Shown here piece by piece: positions 53,329-62,608 of a stretch of 64,000 nucleotides of DNA. The stretch lies in assembly GCA_040904825.1 (NCBI GenBank), contig JBBDSU010000020.1:1-64000 (forward strand), given 5' to 3'. The stretch's first letter is position 1, and each line of letters opens with the position of its first letter. The notes under the pieces are model-generated. The model ran no database searches. It was given only the letters and a program-made list of their open reading frames with translations, and was not told where the DNA came from. A program made the position numbers and the translations under genes. The stretch is from JBBDSU01 sp040904825 (lineage in GTDB: Bacteria; Actinomycetota; Nitriliruptoria; Nitriliruptorales; Nitriliruptoraceae).

Positions 53329-54042
53329 ATGGCCACCAAGGTCTCGAGGTCGTCCACGACCTCTCAGCCATTCCTGATCGAGCTCTACCGATCCGCCGTC
53401 GGCAAGAAGTACTTGATGGCGATCACCGGCGTTATTTGGCTCGGCTATGTGCTCGCGCACATGCTGGGCAATCTCAAGCTGTTCCAGAGTGCCGATGACT
53501 TCAATACCTACGCTGCGTTCCTGCGGCGTCTGCTCTACCCCATCATGCCGCCGAGCGCGACACTCAACCTCATGCGGCTGGTGCTCATTGTCGCCCTGGT
53601 CGTCCACATCGTGGCGGCCGCGCAACTGACGGCAATGAATCGCCGGGCCCGGCCCGAGCAGTACCGGTCGCCCCGTGACTGGATCGCAGCAGATTTCGCC
53701 GCCCGCACGATGCGGTGGACAGGGGTGATCGTCCTGCTGTTCTTGGCCTACCACCTCGCTGATCTCACGTGGGGTTGGGTGAACCCCGATCCGACCGGCA
53801 CCGTGTACGACCGTGTCGTCGCCAGTTTCTCCGTACCGGCGGTTGCGGCGTTCTACATCATCGCCAATATCGCCCTCGGCTTTCACCTCTACCACGGAGC
53901 GTGGAGCCTGTTCCAGTCGCTGGGGATCAACCATCGCCGGTTCAATCCATGGCGCCGGGCGTTTGCGGTCGGGTTCACGGCAATCGTGGTCGTTGGCAAC
54001 CTGTCGTTCCCCATCGCCGTCCAGTTGGGCATCGTGGCTTGA
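53329..54042 (+). CDS. sdhC: Succinate dehydrogenase cytochrome b subunit
   Basis: This protein (about 237 residues) is the single b-type membrane anchor of a type-B succinate dehydrogenase with five membrane helices and two hemes expected. Family features are YRSAVGKKYLMAITGVIWLG at the start of the first helix, HMLGNLKLFQ (about 42-51), VVHIVAAAQLTAMNRRARP, FLAYHLADLTWG and FHLYHGAWSLFQSLG. The His residues in these helices are the likely heme ligands. ATG 53329 has AGGAG upstream. It starts the sdhCAB operon feeding electrons to menaquinone. Confidence 0.92.
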   Translation: MATKVSRSSTTSQPFLIELYRSAVGKKYLMAITGVIWLGYVLAHMLGNLKLFQSADDFNTYAAFLRRLLYPIMPPSATLNLMRLVLIVALVVHIVAAAQLTAMNRRARPEQYRSPRDWIAADFAARTMRWTGVIVLLFLAYHLADLTWGWVNPDPTGTVYDRVVASFSVPAVAAFYIIANIALGFHLYHGAWSLFQSLGINHRRFNPWRRAFAVGFTAIVVVGNLSFPIAVQLGIVA

Positions 54043-54142
54043 TGGCGACCGGCCTTGTACCGATGCGTAGACAGGCAGCAGTGATGCTGCCAGACCCAGG
54101 GTTCATGCAGTGGACCCACAACTACCGAGGGAGCACGACGCG

Positions 54143-56062
54143 ATGACGGTTCTCGACGCCAAGATTCCCGATGGGCCGCTCGAGACGAAGTGGCGCGACC
54201 ACAAGTTCGCGATGCGCCTGGTCAGCCCCGGCAACAAGCGTCGCTTCGAGGTGATCGTCGTCGGCACCGGGCTGGCGGGAGCGTCTGCCGCGGCGACCAT
54301 GGGCGAGCTCGGCTACCGCGTCAAGGCGTTCACCTACCACGATTCGGCACGCCGGGCCCACTCGATTTCTGCGCAAGGGGGCATCAACGCCGCTAAGAAC
54401 TATCACGGAGACGGCGATTCGATCCGACGACTGTTCTACGACACGATCAAGGGTGGGGATTACCGAGCCCGCGAAGCCAACGTCTACCGGCTGGCCGAAG
54501 AGTCGACGAACATCATCGACCAGTGTGTTGCGCAAGGCGTGCCGTTCGCTCGCGAGTATGGAGGTCTGCTCGACAATCGGTCGTTCGGTGGCGTTCAGGT
54601 CAGCCGGACGTTCTACGCACGGGGGCAGACCGGTCAGCAGCTGCTGCTCGGCGCGTATCAGGCGTTGTCCCGTCAGGTGAAAGCCGGCTCTGTCGAATTG
54701 CACACCAACACAGAGATGCTTGACATCGTGATCGTCGATGGCCGGGCTGTCGGCATCATCACGCGCAACCTGGTAACCGGCGAGATCCAGCGTCATTCAG
54801 CCCACGCGGTTGTGCTGGCAACCGGTGGCTACTCGAACGCATTCTTCCTGTCGACGATGGCGATGTCGTGTAACGCGACCGCCATCTGGCGTGCTCACCG
54901 CAAGGGCGCACTGTTCGGCAACCCTTGCTACACGCAGATTCACCCTACAGCGATCCCGTCGTCGGACGAGTTTCAGTCGAAGCTGACGCTGATGTCGGAA
55001 TCGTTGCGCAACGACGGCCGGATCTGGGTGCCCCGCAATCCGGATGAGACCCGTTCTGCCGACGAGATCCCCGACGCTGACCGCTTCTACTTCCTGGAAG
55101 AGAAATACCCGGCGTTCGGCAACCTTGTCCCGCGTGACGTCGCATCCCGCAACGCCAAGGAACAGGTTGATGCCGGGCGTGGTGTCGGGCCGATCAAGAA
55201 CGGGGTCTATCTCGACTTCGCTGACGCGATTGGCCGCATGGGTCGCCAAGCGTTCGATGACAAGTACGGCAACCTGCTGGAGATGTATGAACGCATCACC
55301 GGCGAGGACGCCCACGCAGTCCCGATGCGGATCTACCCAGCGCCCCACTACACGATGGGTGGCTTGTGGGTCGACTACCACCTGCAAACCACCGTTCCGG
55401 GTCTGTTCGCCGTCGGCGAGGCAAACTTCTCAGACCACGGCGCCAACCGCCTGGGTGCGTCGGCGCTGATGCAGGGGCTGGCTGACGGGTACTTCGTGCT
55501 TCCGGCCACCATCGGTGACTACCTTGCGCCACTGCTCGGCCAGGCAAAAGTTGACACCAGTGCGGGCGAGTTCGCCGAAGCGGAAGCCGATGTGCGGAGC
55601 CGTATCGACCACTTCCTCACCACCAACGGCACCCGAACGGTTGACTGGTTCCACCGCGAGCTCGGCAAGATTGTGTGGGATTACTGCGGAATGTCCCGCA
55701 ACAAGACCGGGCTCGAAAAAGCGCTGTCCGAGATTCCTGCGCTGCGTCAAGAGTTCGATGCCGACTTGAAGGTGCTGGGGTCGGGTGACACGTTGAACTC
55801 GTCACTTGAGAAGGCTGGTCGCGTGGCTGACTTCTTTGAGCTCGCCGAGCTGATGTGTCGTGACGCGCTCACCCGCGAAGAGTCGTGTGGCGGTCACTTC
55901 CGTGAGGAAAGCCAGACCGAAGATGGCGAGGCGCTGCGCGATGACGAGAACTTTGCGCATGTGTCCGCCTGGGAGTGGACTGGTGACCCCGGATCTCCCA
56001 TCGAACACCGTGAAGCACTCGTCTATAACGAGATCGAGCTGACCCAGAGGAGCTACAAGTGA
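54143..56062 (+). CDS. sdhA: Succinate dehydrogenase/fumarate reductase flavoprotein subunit
   Basis: SdhA oxidises succinate to fumarate with covalent FAD. The protein (about 639 residues) has VIVVGTGLAGASAAATMGELG (in part) for FAD binding (near residue 38), the covalent FAD His region ARRAHSISAQGGINAAKNY (about 70), the substrate capping domain with HPTAIP, RDVASRNAKEQV and the C-terminal GANRLGASALMQGLADGYF. It belongs to the long SdhA group of the B-type enzyme. ATG 54143 has GAGGGAG upstream; ATG 54110 is an earlier start. It overlaps sdhB by GTGA. Confidence 0.94.
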   Translation: MTVLDAKIPDGPLETKWRDHKFAMRLVSPGNKRRFEVIVVGTGLAGASAAATMGELGYRVKAFTYHDSARRAHSISAQGGINAAKNYHGDGDSIRRLFYDTIKGGDYRAREANVYRLAEESTNIIDQCVAQGVPFAREYGGLLDNRSFGGVQVSRTFYARGQTGQQLLLGAYQALSRQVKAGSVELHTNTEMLDIVIVDGRAVGIITRNLVTGEIQRHSAHAVVLATGGYSNAFFLSTMAMSCNATAIWRAHRKGALFGNPCYTQIHPTAIPSSDEFQSKLTLMSESLRNDGRIWVPRNPDETRSADEIPDADRFYFLEEKYPAFGNLVPRDVASRNAKEQVDAGRGVGPIKNGVYLDFADAIGRMGRQAFDDKYGNLLEMYERITGEDAHAVPMRIYPAPHYTMGGLWVDYHLQTTVPGLFAVGEANFSDHGANRLGASALMQGLADGYFVLPATIGDYLAPLLGQAKVDTSAGEFAEAEADVRSRIDHFLTTNGTRTVDWFHRELGKIVWDYCGMSRNKTGLEKALSEIPALRQEFDADLKVLGSGDTLNSSLEKAGRVADFFELAELMCRDALTREESCGGHFREESQTEDGEALRDDENFAHVSAWEWTGDPGSPIEHREALVYNEIELTQRSYK

Positions 56063-56811
56063 ACGTCACGCTGCGCGTCTGGCGGCAGGACGGTCCCGAT
56101 GCTGAGGGCCGGTTCGAGACCTACGAAGCCACCGACGTCTCTCCAGATTCTTCGTTTCTTGAGATGCTTGACATCGTCAATGAGCGACTGATCGGCGAAG
56201 GTGTCGAGCCGATTGAGTTCGCCCACGATTGCCGCGAGGGCATCTGCGGCACGTGCGGGATCATGATCGACGGTCGGGCGCATGGACCTCAACAGGGCAC
56301 CGCGACCTGCCAGCTGCATATGCGGTCGTTCTCCGACGGGGACGAGATCGTCCTTGAACCCTGGCGAGCAGCAGGATTCCCCATCGTGCGCGACCTTGTC
56401 GTCGACCGGTCGGCGTTCGATCGCATCGTCGAGGCAGGCGGCTACATCACCGTTGACACCGGCTCCGCGCCAGACGCCAATCTCATCCCCGTCCCCAAAG
56501 ACACCGCCGACATCGCGATGGATGCAGCTGCCTGCATCGGCTGCGGAGCGTGCGTTGCGGCCTGCCCCAACGGGGCAGCTCAGTTGTTCACGTCAGCCAA
56601 GCTCGCGCACCTCAACGTGCTGCCACAAGGCCAGGCAGAGCGCTACCAGCGCAGTGAGGCGATGGTCGAGGAAATGGAAGAACACTTCGGTTCTTGCACC
56701 AACATCGGCGAGTGCCGTGCAGCCTGCCCGAAGGACATTTCGCTCGATTTCATTGCGATGATGAACAGGGACTACATCAAGGCCAAGGTGCGCAACCGTC
56801 GGGTCGTGTAA
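56059..56811 (+). CDS. sdhB: Succinate dehydrogenase iron-sulfur subunit
   Basis: The 250-residue protein carries the Fe-S relay. The plant-type 2Fe-2S Cys pattern is DCREGICGTCGIMIDG with a distal Cys in TATC (about 54-90), and the bacterial ferredoxin part has CIGCGACVAACP (about 155) and CTNIGECRAACPKDIS (about 213-228) for the 4Fe-4S and 3Fe-4S clusters. Its GTG overlaps the sdhA stop (GTGA), so the subunits are translated together. It completes the enzyme; no separate SdhD is needed in this type. Confidence 0.94.
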   Translation: MNVTLRVWRQDGPDAEGRFETYEATDVSPDSSFLEMLDIVNERLIGEGVEPIEFAHDCREGICGTCGIMIDGRAHGPQQGTATCQLHMRSFSDGDEIVLEPWRAAGFPIVRDLVVDRSAFDRIVEAGGYITVDTGSAPDANLIPVPKDTADIAMDAAACIGCGACVAACPNGAAQLFTSAKLAHLNVLPQGQAERYQRSEAMVEEMEEHFGSCTNIGECRAACPKDISLDFIAMMNRDYIKAKVRNRRVV

Positions 56812-56814
56812 CCC

Positions 56815-58428
56815 ATGACCTCACAGGACGCAGCCGGCGACACCAACGGTGACCGCACGACTGCCAGTGGCACGCCGTTGGCAACGGTGTACGGGCCTGA
56901 CGATCTGGCAGGGTTCGATCCAGAGGCCGAACTCGGTCAGCCGGGAGCGTTTCCTTTCACGCGCGGGGTCTACCCGACGATGTATCGGGGCCGGCCCTGG
57001 ACGATGCGGCAGTACGCCGGGATGTCGACCGCCGAAGAATCCAATCGTCGCTACCGCTATCTGCTTGCGCAGGGCACGTCAGGCCTGTCGGTCGCGTTCG
57101 ATCTGCCGACCCAAATGGGATTCGACTCGTCGGCGGACCTCGCTGAAGGAGAAGTCGGCAAGGTCGGGGTCGCCATCGACACCGTCGACGATGTCAAGGC
57201 CCTGTTCGATGGCATTCCACTGGATGCTGTCTCGATCTCAATGACAATCAATGCTCCGGCGGCGATCCTGCTGTTGATGGTGGAGATTGCCGCTGAGGAA
57301 CAGGGTGTCGCCTCTGATGCCTTGCGCGGGACGGTCCAGAACGATGTGCTCAAGGAGTACATCGCGCGCGGTACCTACATCTTCCCGCCAGAGCCTTCGC
57401 TGCGGCTTGTGGCTGACACGTTCGCCTATTGCGCCCACCGATTGCCGAGATTCAACACCATCTCGATCTCGGGCTATCACATGGGCGAAGCCGGGGCCAC
57501 GCCAGCGCAGGAAGTCGCGTTCACGCTGGCCAATGGCATCGCCTACGTCGAGGCTGCATTGGCGGCAGGCCTGGAGATCGACGCCTTCGCTCCGCGCCTG
57601 AGCTTCTTTTTTGTCGCGCGTTCGAATCTGCTTGAAGAGGTCGCCAAGTTTCGTGCCGCCCGGCGGGTCTGGGCCAGGATCATGCGCGACAGGTTTGGGG
57701 CCCGTGATCCGCGCAGCCAGATGTTGCGTTTCCACACTCAGACCGCGGGTGTGCAATTGACGGCTCAGCAACCCGAAGTCAATCTTGTGCGAGTGACGCT
57801 CCAGGCGCTGGCTGCCGTGCTGGGCGGAACCCAATCGCTTCACACCAACGCGTTCGACGAAGCGCTGGCGCTGCCGACCGAACACAGCGCCCGCTTGGCC
57901 CTGCGGACACAACAGGTGCTCGCACACGAGACCGATATCACCGCGACCGTCGATCCGTTCGCCGGGTCATATGCCGTCGAGTCGTTGACCAATGACCTCG
58001 ATGCCGCCATCGGCGACTATGTGCGCCAGATCGATGAACTTGGTGGCGCAGTCGCGGCCATTGACGAGGGATTCCAGAAGCGGCAGATCGAGCAGAGCGC
58101 CTACGACCTGGCGCGACAGATTGATAGTGGCGATCAAGTCGTCGTCGGCGTCAATCGCTTCCAACTGGACGAGGATGTTCAGCCAGAACTGTCGCGGGTC
58201 GACGAGTCGATCCGCGAGGGTCAGATCGCTCGAACACGCCGGATCATCGCCGAACGTGATGCCTCGGTGGTCGCGGCCGCACTCGATGAGGTTCGTGCCG
58301 CTGCCGCCACAGCCGACAACCTGCTGCCACCGATGCGCTCGGCACTCAGCGCTCGCGCGACTCTGCAGGAGGTGTGCGACGTGTTGCGTGAAGCGTTCGG
58401 CGCCTACCGGCCTACCGAACGATTCTGA
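56815..58428 (+). CDS. Acyl-CoA mutase large subunit (methylmalonyl-CoA mutase type), lacks B12 domain
   Basis: The 537-residue protein is the TIM-barrel large chain of the B12-dependent acyl-CoA mutase family: PWTMRQYAGMSTAEESNRRY (near 61-80), GLSVAFDLPTQMGFDS, SISMTINAPAAI, TYIFPPEPS (near 187-195), ISISGYHMGEAGA with the catalytic His222. The residues matching substrate-contact Tyr89 and Arg207 of methylmalonyl-CoA mutase are kept here as Tyr57 and Arg185, which fits a carboxylated substrate. The cobalamin-binding domain is absent, and no small chain follows. It lies next to sdhB and near carboxylase genes, consistent with propionate metabolism. Confidence 0.85.
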   Translation: MTSQDAAGDTNGDRTTASGTPLATVYGPDDLAGFDPEAELGQPGAFPFTRGVYPTMYRGRPWTMRQYAGMSTAEESNRRYRYLLAQGTSGLSVAFDLPTQMGFDSSADLAEGEVGKVGVAIDTVDDVKALFDGIPLDAVSISMTINAPAAILLLMVEIAAEEQGVASDALRGTVQNDVLKEYIARGTYIFPPEPSLRLVADTFAYCAHRLPRFNTISISGYHMGEAGATPAQEVAFTLANGIAYVEAALAAGLEIDAFAPRLSFFFVARSNLLEEVAKFRAARRVWARIMRDRFGARDPRSQMLRFHTQTAGVQLTAQQPEVNLVRVTLQALAAVLGGTQSLHTNAFDEALALPTEHSARLALRTQQVLAHETDITATVDPFAGSYAVESLTNDLDAAIGDYVRQIDELGGAVAAIDEGFQKRQIEQSAYDLARQIDSGDQVVVGVNRFQLDEDVQPELSRVDESIREGQIARTRRIIAERDASVVAAALDEVRAAAATADNLLPPMRSALSARATLQEVCDVLREAFGAYRPTERF

Positions 58429-58449
58429 AGTGCTGGACTAGGAGCCACG

Positions 58450-59853
58450 ATGACCCAGCGGATCGTCATTCTTGGAGGAGGACCAGCCGGCTACGAAGCC
58501 GCGCTGGTTGCCGCCGAGCTTGGTGCCAACGTGTCGATCGTTGCGGACGAAGGACTCGGCGGCAACAGCGTCCTTTGGGACTGTGTGCCGTCGAAGGCAC
58601 TGATCGTCGCATCAGAGGCGATGGGATGGTTGTCGATGGCTCAGTCCATGGGCGTGGGATCCGGCGGCGCGGACGCTTCGAATCACTCGACCGTCGACCT
58701 GGCGCGGGTCAATGCCTCGGTGCTCGAGCTGGGAAGTTCGCAGTCACGCGACATTGAACGCCGGGTGATTGGCGCTGGCGTCGATGTTGTCCGGGGTCGC
58801 GGCCGGTTCCAAGGAGCCCATGAAGTTGTCGTTGATCTCCAGGAAGGAGGCCAACGGGTCCTGCCCGCCGACTATGCGCTCATAGCGACAGGTTCGCAGG
58901 CGCGGGTGCTCGACTTTTTCGAGCCGGATGGAGACCGTGTCCTCATTGCCCAGCAGGTTTATGGATTGTCGACACTTCCCGAGCACCTGATCGTGGTGGG
59001 GTCGGGAGCAACCGGAGCCGAGTTCGCCAACGCATTCCGACGCTTCGGCAGCCAGGTGACCTTGGTCTCGTCGCGCGACCTGATTCTGCCCACCGAGGAT
59101 CCCGATGCGGCGCAGGTCATCGAGGATGTCTTTGAGCGGCGCGGCATGACCATCCTTCGCAATGCCCGGGCCGTGTCATGCGAACGGCGCGGCGATGGCG
59201 TGCGCGTAGGCCTGAAAGATGGCAGTGAAGTCGTCGGCAGCCACGCGTTGTTCACCGTAGGTCAGATTCCGACGTCGGCAGCATTAGGCCTTGACACCTG
59301 TGGCATCGATATCGATGAGCGTGGAGCGATCCCCGTCGACAGTGTGGGCCGAACGTCGGCCCGATGGGTCTACGCCGCTGGCGACGTTACTGGTCGGATG
59401 ATGCTGGCGTCAGTTGCCGCCATGCAGGGGCGTACCGCGATGTGGCACGCGTTAGGGCAGGCTGTGCAGCCAATCCGCTGGGACTCGGTTGCAGCGACAG
59501 TGTTCACCGACCCTGAGGTTGCGACAGTTGGATTGACGGTCAATGAGGCGACCGAAGCTGGGATGCCGGTCGAGACGGCGCGGCTGGAGTTCCGCAACAA
59601 TCCGCGGGCCAAGATGATCCACGGGTTCGACGGTTTTGTGAAAGTTCATGCGCTGACCGGGTCGGGAACGGTGGTTGGCGCCGTCGTCGTCTCGCCGCGC
59701 GCCAGCGACTTGATCCAACCGTTGGCGGTGGCGGTGCAGAACCGTCTGACGGTGGCACAACTTGCGCAGACGATCACCGTCTATCCGTCGATGGCCGGTT
59801 CGATCGCTGAATGTGCACGCATGCTTATGGTGCGCTTGGATAATCCCCACTGA
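58450..59853 (+). CDS. lpdA: NAD(P)H-quinone dehydrogenase LpdA-like flavoprotein
   Basis: This 467-residue protein is a pyridine nucleotide-disulfide oxidoreductase family member of the LpdA (quinone reductase) type. It has the FAD loop VILGGGPAGYEAALVAAELG (residues 6-25), the altered redox site GGNSVLWDCVPSK where the first Cys is Ser (position 40) and only Cys45 remains, the NAD loop IVVGSGATGAEFANAF, and AAGDVTG for FAD. The catalytic His-Glu pair of lipoamide dehydrogenases is replaced by YPSMAGSIAE at the C-terminus. It therefore should not act on lipoamide. TAGGAG precedes the ATG. Confidence 0.85.
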   Translation: MTQRIVILGGGPAGYEAALVAAELGANVSIVADEGLGGNSVLWDCVPSKALIVASEAMGWLSMAQSMGVGSGGADASNHSTVDLARVNASVLELGSSQSRDIERRVIGAGVDVVRGRGRFQGAHEVVVDLQEGGQRVLPADYALIATGSQARVLDFFEPDGDRVLIAQQVYGLSTLPEHLIVVGSGATGAEFANAFRRFGSQVTLVSSRDLILPTEDPDAAQVIEDVFERRGMTILRNARAVSCERRGDGVRVGLKDGSEVVGSHALFTVGQIPTSAALGLDTCGIDIDERGAIPVDSVGRTSARWVYAAGDVTGRMMLASVAAMQGRTAMWHALGQAVQPIRWDSVAATVFTDPEVATVGLTVNEATEAGMPVETARLEFRNNPRAKMIHGFDGFVKVHALTGSGTVVGAVVVSPRASDLIQPLAVAVQNRLTVAQLAQTITVYPSMAGSIAECARMLMVRLDNPH

Positions 59854-59886
59854 TCACTGCGGTATTGACTGCTGCGACCGTCGCGC

Positions 59887-61671
59887 TCATTCGATGGTGG
59901 CAATGACCGCGCCAGATCGGATGACCTGTCCCACGGCGAGATCCTTGATGTGCACGGTTCCGGCCCGGTGAGCGCGTACAGGATTCTCCATCTTCATTGC
60001 CTCAAGGACGACGACGACATCGCCTTCATTGACCTTGTCGCCGTCGTCGACAGCAACGGCGACAACGGTCCCCTGCATCGGGGCGTTGAGTGCCGAAGCA
60101 CCGCCGATTGTCGTTGATGATGCAGACTCACGCTGCCGCCGGCGCGGCTGGCGATTCGCGGTGTCGGCGGCTGTTTGGTGGATGACCACTTCATAGCGAC
60201 GGCCTTCGATTTCGAGGACCACGGCGCTGGTGTCCCCGGCGGGATCGGCGCGGTCAAGCGATGGGCGGGCCAGTGTCGTGTCGTCATCGACGCCGGTGAG
60301 CGAGGTCAGGTCCCAGTCGTGCTCGACGCTATGGGTTGAATGCGTCGCGGCGATGAAGGTGGGGTGGCCCATCGCAAGCCGATGAAACGACGCTGTCGTG
60401 GGAACCCCGGCGATCGACAGTTCGCTCAGCGCCCTGCGCATCCTTCCGATCGCTTCGCTCCGATCATGCCCCCACACGGTCAGCTTGGCGATCATCGAGT
60501 CATAGTCGGCAGGAATCGTTCCGTGGCCGTCGAGGCTGGCGTCCCATCGCACCCATGGCCCGGACGGGATTCTCATCGCGGTGACCGTCCCCGGGGAAGG
60601 GAGGAATCCTGTACCGGGGTCTTCTGCGTTGATGCGCACTTCGATCGCATGGCCTCGGATGGCGACGTCGTCCTGGGTGAAGCCGATCCCATCGCCTGCT
60701 GCTATCCGCAACTGTGCGGCCACGAGATCAACGCCGGTGACCAATTCGGTGACGGGATGCTCAACCTGCAGGCGCGTATTCATCTCCAGGAAGTAGGGGA
60801 TGGCAGCCTCAGCCACGCTCCCGTCGTCGCCTGTCTCGACGAGAAACTCACAGGTGCCAGCATTGACGTATCCAACCTGCCGTGTGACCGCGACCGCCGC
60901 GTCGACGAGTCGAGATCTCACCACTGGTGGCAGGCCATGTGCCGGAGCCTCCTCGACAAGCTTCTGATAGCGGCGCTGAAGGGAACAGTCGCGATCACCC
61001 AGATGGATGACGGTGCCATCGGTATCGGCAAGCACTTGCATCTCGACGTGGCGCGGCCGACGCAGATACCGCTCGACGTAGCACTCGTCACGGCCGAACG
61101 ATTGCACCGATTCGCGCCGTGCTGCTGCCAGAGCCTCGACGGCATCGCCAGGTCCAGCCACGACTTTCATCCCCCGACCGCCGCCACCGAACGATGCCTT
61201 GATGGCCACTGGGAATCCGTATTGCTGGCCGAACGCGACGATCTCATCGGCATCGGCGACGGCATCGTCAGTCCCCGGGACGACGGCCGCGCCCCCCTCA
61301 ATGGCTGCAGCTCGAGCTGACAGTTTGTCGCCCATGACCCGGATTGCTTCGGCACCGGGCCCGACAAACACGAAGCCCGCGGCGGTTGTCTCATCGGCGA
61401 AGGCGGCATCTTCGGCGAGGAAGCCATAGCCAGGATGGATGGCGTCGACGCCTGCTTTGCGCGCGACGTCAAGGATGGCATCAGCCGACAGGTACGACTG
61501 CGCCGGATCTGCCGGACCCAGCCGGTAGGCCTGGTCGGCAAGGCGCACGTGATCGGCGTCGCGATCTGCCTCGCTGTAGACCGCGATGGCGGTCACGCCG
61601 AGATCTTTGCACGCACGAGCGATCCGCACCGCGACCTCGCCTCGATTGGCGATCAGGACCGACGAAAACAT
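59887..61671 (-). CDS. Acyl-CoA carboxylase alpha subunit (biotin carboxylase and biotin carrier)
   Basis: This protein (about 594 residues) carboxylates biotin and carries it to the carboxyltransferase. The biotin carboxylase domain (about 1-450) has FSSVLIANRGEVAVRIARA, IHPGYGFLAEDAAFAD, the ATP-grasp KASFGGGGRGMKVV and FLEMNTRLQVEHPVTE. A BCCP domain is at the C-terminus (about 525-594) with the biotinyl Lys in LEAMKMENPV. The joined layout is typical of actinobacterial AccA/PccA. Start ATG 61671 places the family N-terminus first. Substrate may be acetyl-, propionyl- or longer acyl-CoA. Confidence 0.93.
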   Translation of the reverse strand: MFSSVLIANRGEVAVRIARACKDLGVTAIAVYSEADRDADHVRLADQAYRLGPADPAQSYLSADAILDVARKAGVDAIHPGYGFLAEDAAFADETTAAGFVFVGPGAEAIRVMGDKLSARAAAIEGGAAVVPGTDDAVADADEIVAFGQQYGFPVAIKASFGGGGRGMKVVAGPGDAVEALAAARRESVQSFGRDECYVERYLRRPRHVEMQVLADTDGTVIHLGDRDCSLQRRYQKLVEEAPAHGLPPVVRSRLVDAAVAVTRQVGYVNAGTCEFLVETGDDGSVAEAAIPYFLEMNTRLQVEHPVTELVTGVDLVAAQLRIAAGDGIGFTQDDVAIRGHAIEVRINAEDPGTGFLPSPGTVTAMRIPSGPWVRWDASLDGHGTIPADYDSMIAKLTVWGHDRSEAIGRMRRALSELSIAGVPTTASFHRLAMGHPTFIAATHSTHSVEHDWDLTSLTGVDDDTTLARPSLDRADPAGDTSAVVLEIEGRRYEVVIHQTAADTANRQPRRRQRESASSTTIGGASALNAPMQGTVVAVAVDDGDKVNEGDVVVVLEAMKMENPVRAHRAGTVHIKDLAVGQVIRSGAVIATIE

Positions 61672-61844
61672 GACGGACTTTCGGTTTGGTGTCGAGCCAG
61701 GCGTGCTAAGACGCCAGGTGCGGCGCCATCGCCTGCCGAGCCTAACTGCCGGGGTCAGCATGCCGATGGTCACCATCAGTTTCTTGTGTGCGCGCTGCGG
61801 CAGATAGGCTCCCCCTCACCTGCGTCATCCCGAGGAGTGCTTTC

Positions 61845-62309
61845 GTGCGTCGTCATGTCGTCGGCCTGCTTGCCGCCGCCTTCCTGGTGGCCGGCTGTTC
61901 TCCGGTGCCCGAAGGGGTTATCGAGGCACGTGCGCTCGAGTGCCCTCCAGGCGAGGAAGGGTGCGACGCCGTCCTTCCCGTAGGACCCGGTGGCGACCTC
62001 GAAATCGAGATGGGCAACTTCTTCTTCGAGGTCGTCGATGGCCTGGCAGTCACTGGCGAGATCGAAGTCACAGCCATCAACGTCAGCGACGCCTACCACA
62101 ACACCGAATTCCTCGGGGCTGCCGAAGGATCGTCGATCCCTGAAGCGGATGCGTTTGAGACCGGCACCGGCACCGTGCTGCTGTTCCCCGGTGAGTGGAC
62201 AGTGATCTGCAACGTGCCTGGCCACCGCGCCGCTGGCATGGAGACGACCATCACGGTTTACGCCAGCGAAGATGAGGCCGAAGCGGCACAGGCCGAAGCA
62301 ACTGACTGA
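61845..62309 (+). CDS. Blue-copper (cupredoxin) lipoprotein
   Basis: This protein (about 154 residues) starts with a lipoprotein signal (GLLAAAFLVAGC, lipobox LVAGC near residue 17) and continues with a cupredoxin domain. The type 1 copper ligands are visible as His in SDAYHNTEF, then Cys, His and Met in ICNVPGHRAAGMET. It ends in an acidic, Ala/Glu-rich tail. It would act outside the cell as an electron carrier or copper binder. GTG 61845 has AGGAG at good spacing; an upstream ATG (61788) would precede the signal by 19 residues. The last 52 bases overlap the oppositely read epsilon-like gene. Confidence 0.85.
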   Translation: MRRHVVGLLAAAFLVAGCSPVPEGVIEARALECPPGEEGCDAVLPVGPGGDLEIEMGNFFFEVVDGLAVTGEIEVTAINVSDAYHNTEFLGAAEGSSIPEADAFETGTGTVLLFPGEWTVICNVPGHRAAGMETTITVYASEDEAEAAQAEATD

Positions 62310-62608
62310 CCGTCATGGCGCCTGCCGTCATCGACGGCTGGCCCTTGGAAGTGCGTGGTCGCCTCGGCGATGCCCGCAGCGCGCCATGCACTGACCGGCT
62401 CCATCGACGTTCCAGAGCCTGTGCTCATCGGCGCGGGTGTGCCAGCTGTCAATGCACCCTGCCGCGTTCGAAGCGCGACAGATCCTTGCGCGACCAACGC
62501 TGCCATCACCGCGCCATGGTCTGCTGGCGGCACGCCACCCGCAACGATGGTCATCGTTGCAAGGCCGCCAGCGTCGGCGCTACGGACAGTGTTGGGATCG
62601 ATGATCAC
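62258..62608 (-). CDS. accE: Acyl-CoA carboxylase epsilon subunit-like protein
   Basis: This small protein (about 116 residues) begins with a GTG that overlaps the stop of the carboxyltransferase gene by four bases (GTGA). It shows the pattern of actinobacterial AccE: an N-terminal short beta segment with Gly and Pro (TIVAGGVPPADHGAVMAALV), a low-complexity middle, and an AWRAAGI motif near the end. AccE proteins stabilise the alpha-beta carboxylase complex. The last part, rich in Ala and Ser, overlaps the cupredoxin gene on the other strand. The family call rests on position, size and the short motifs, so it is moderate. Confidence 0.6.
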   Translation of the reverse strand: MIIDPNTVRSADAGGLATMTIVAGGVPPADHGAVMAALVAQGSVALRTRQGALTAGTPAPMSTGSGTSMEPVSAWRAAGIAEATTHFQGPAVDDGRRHDGQSVASACAASASSSLA

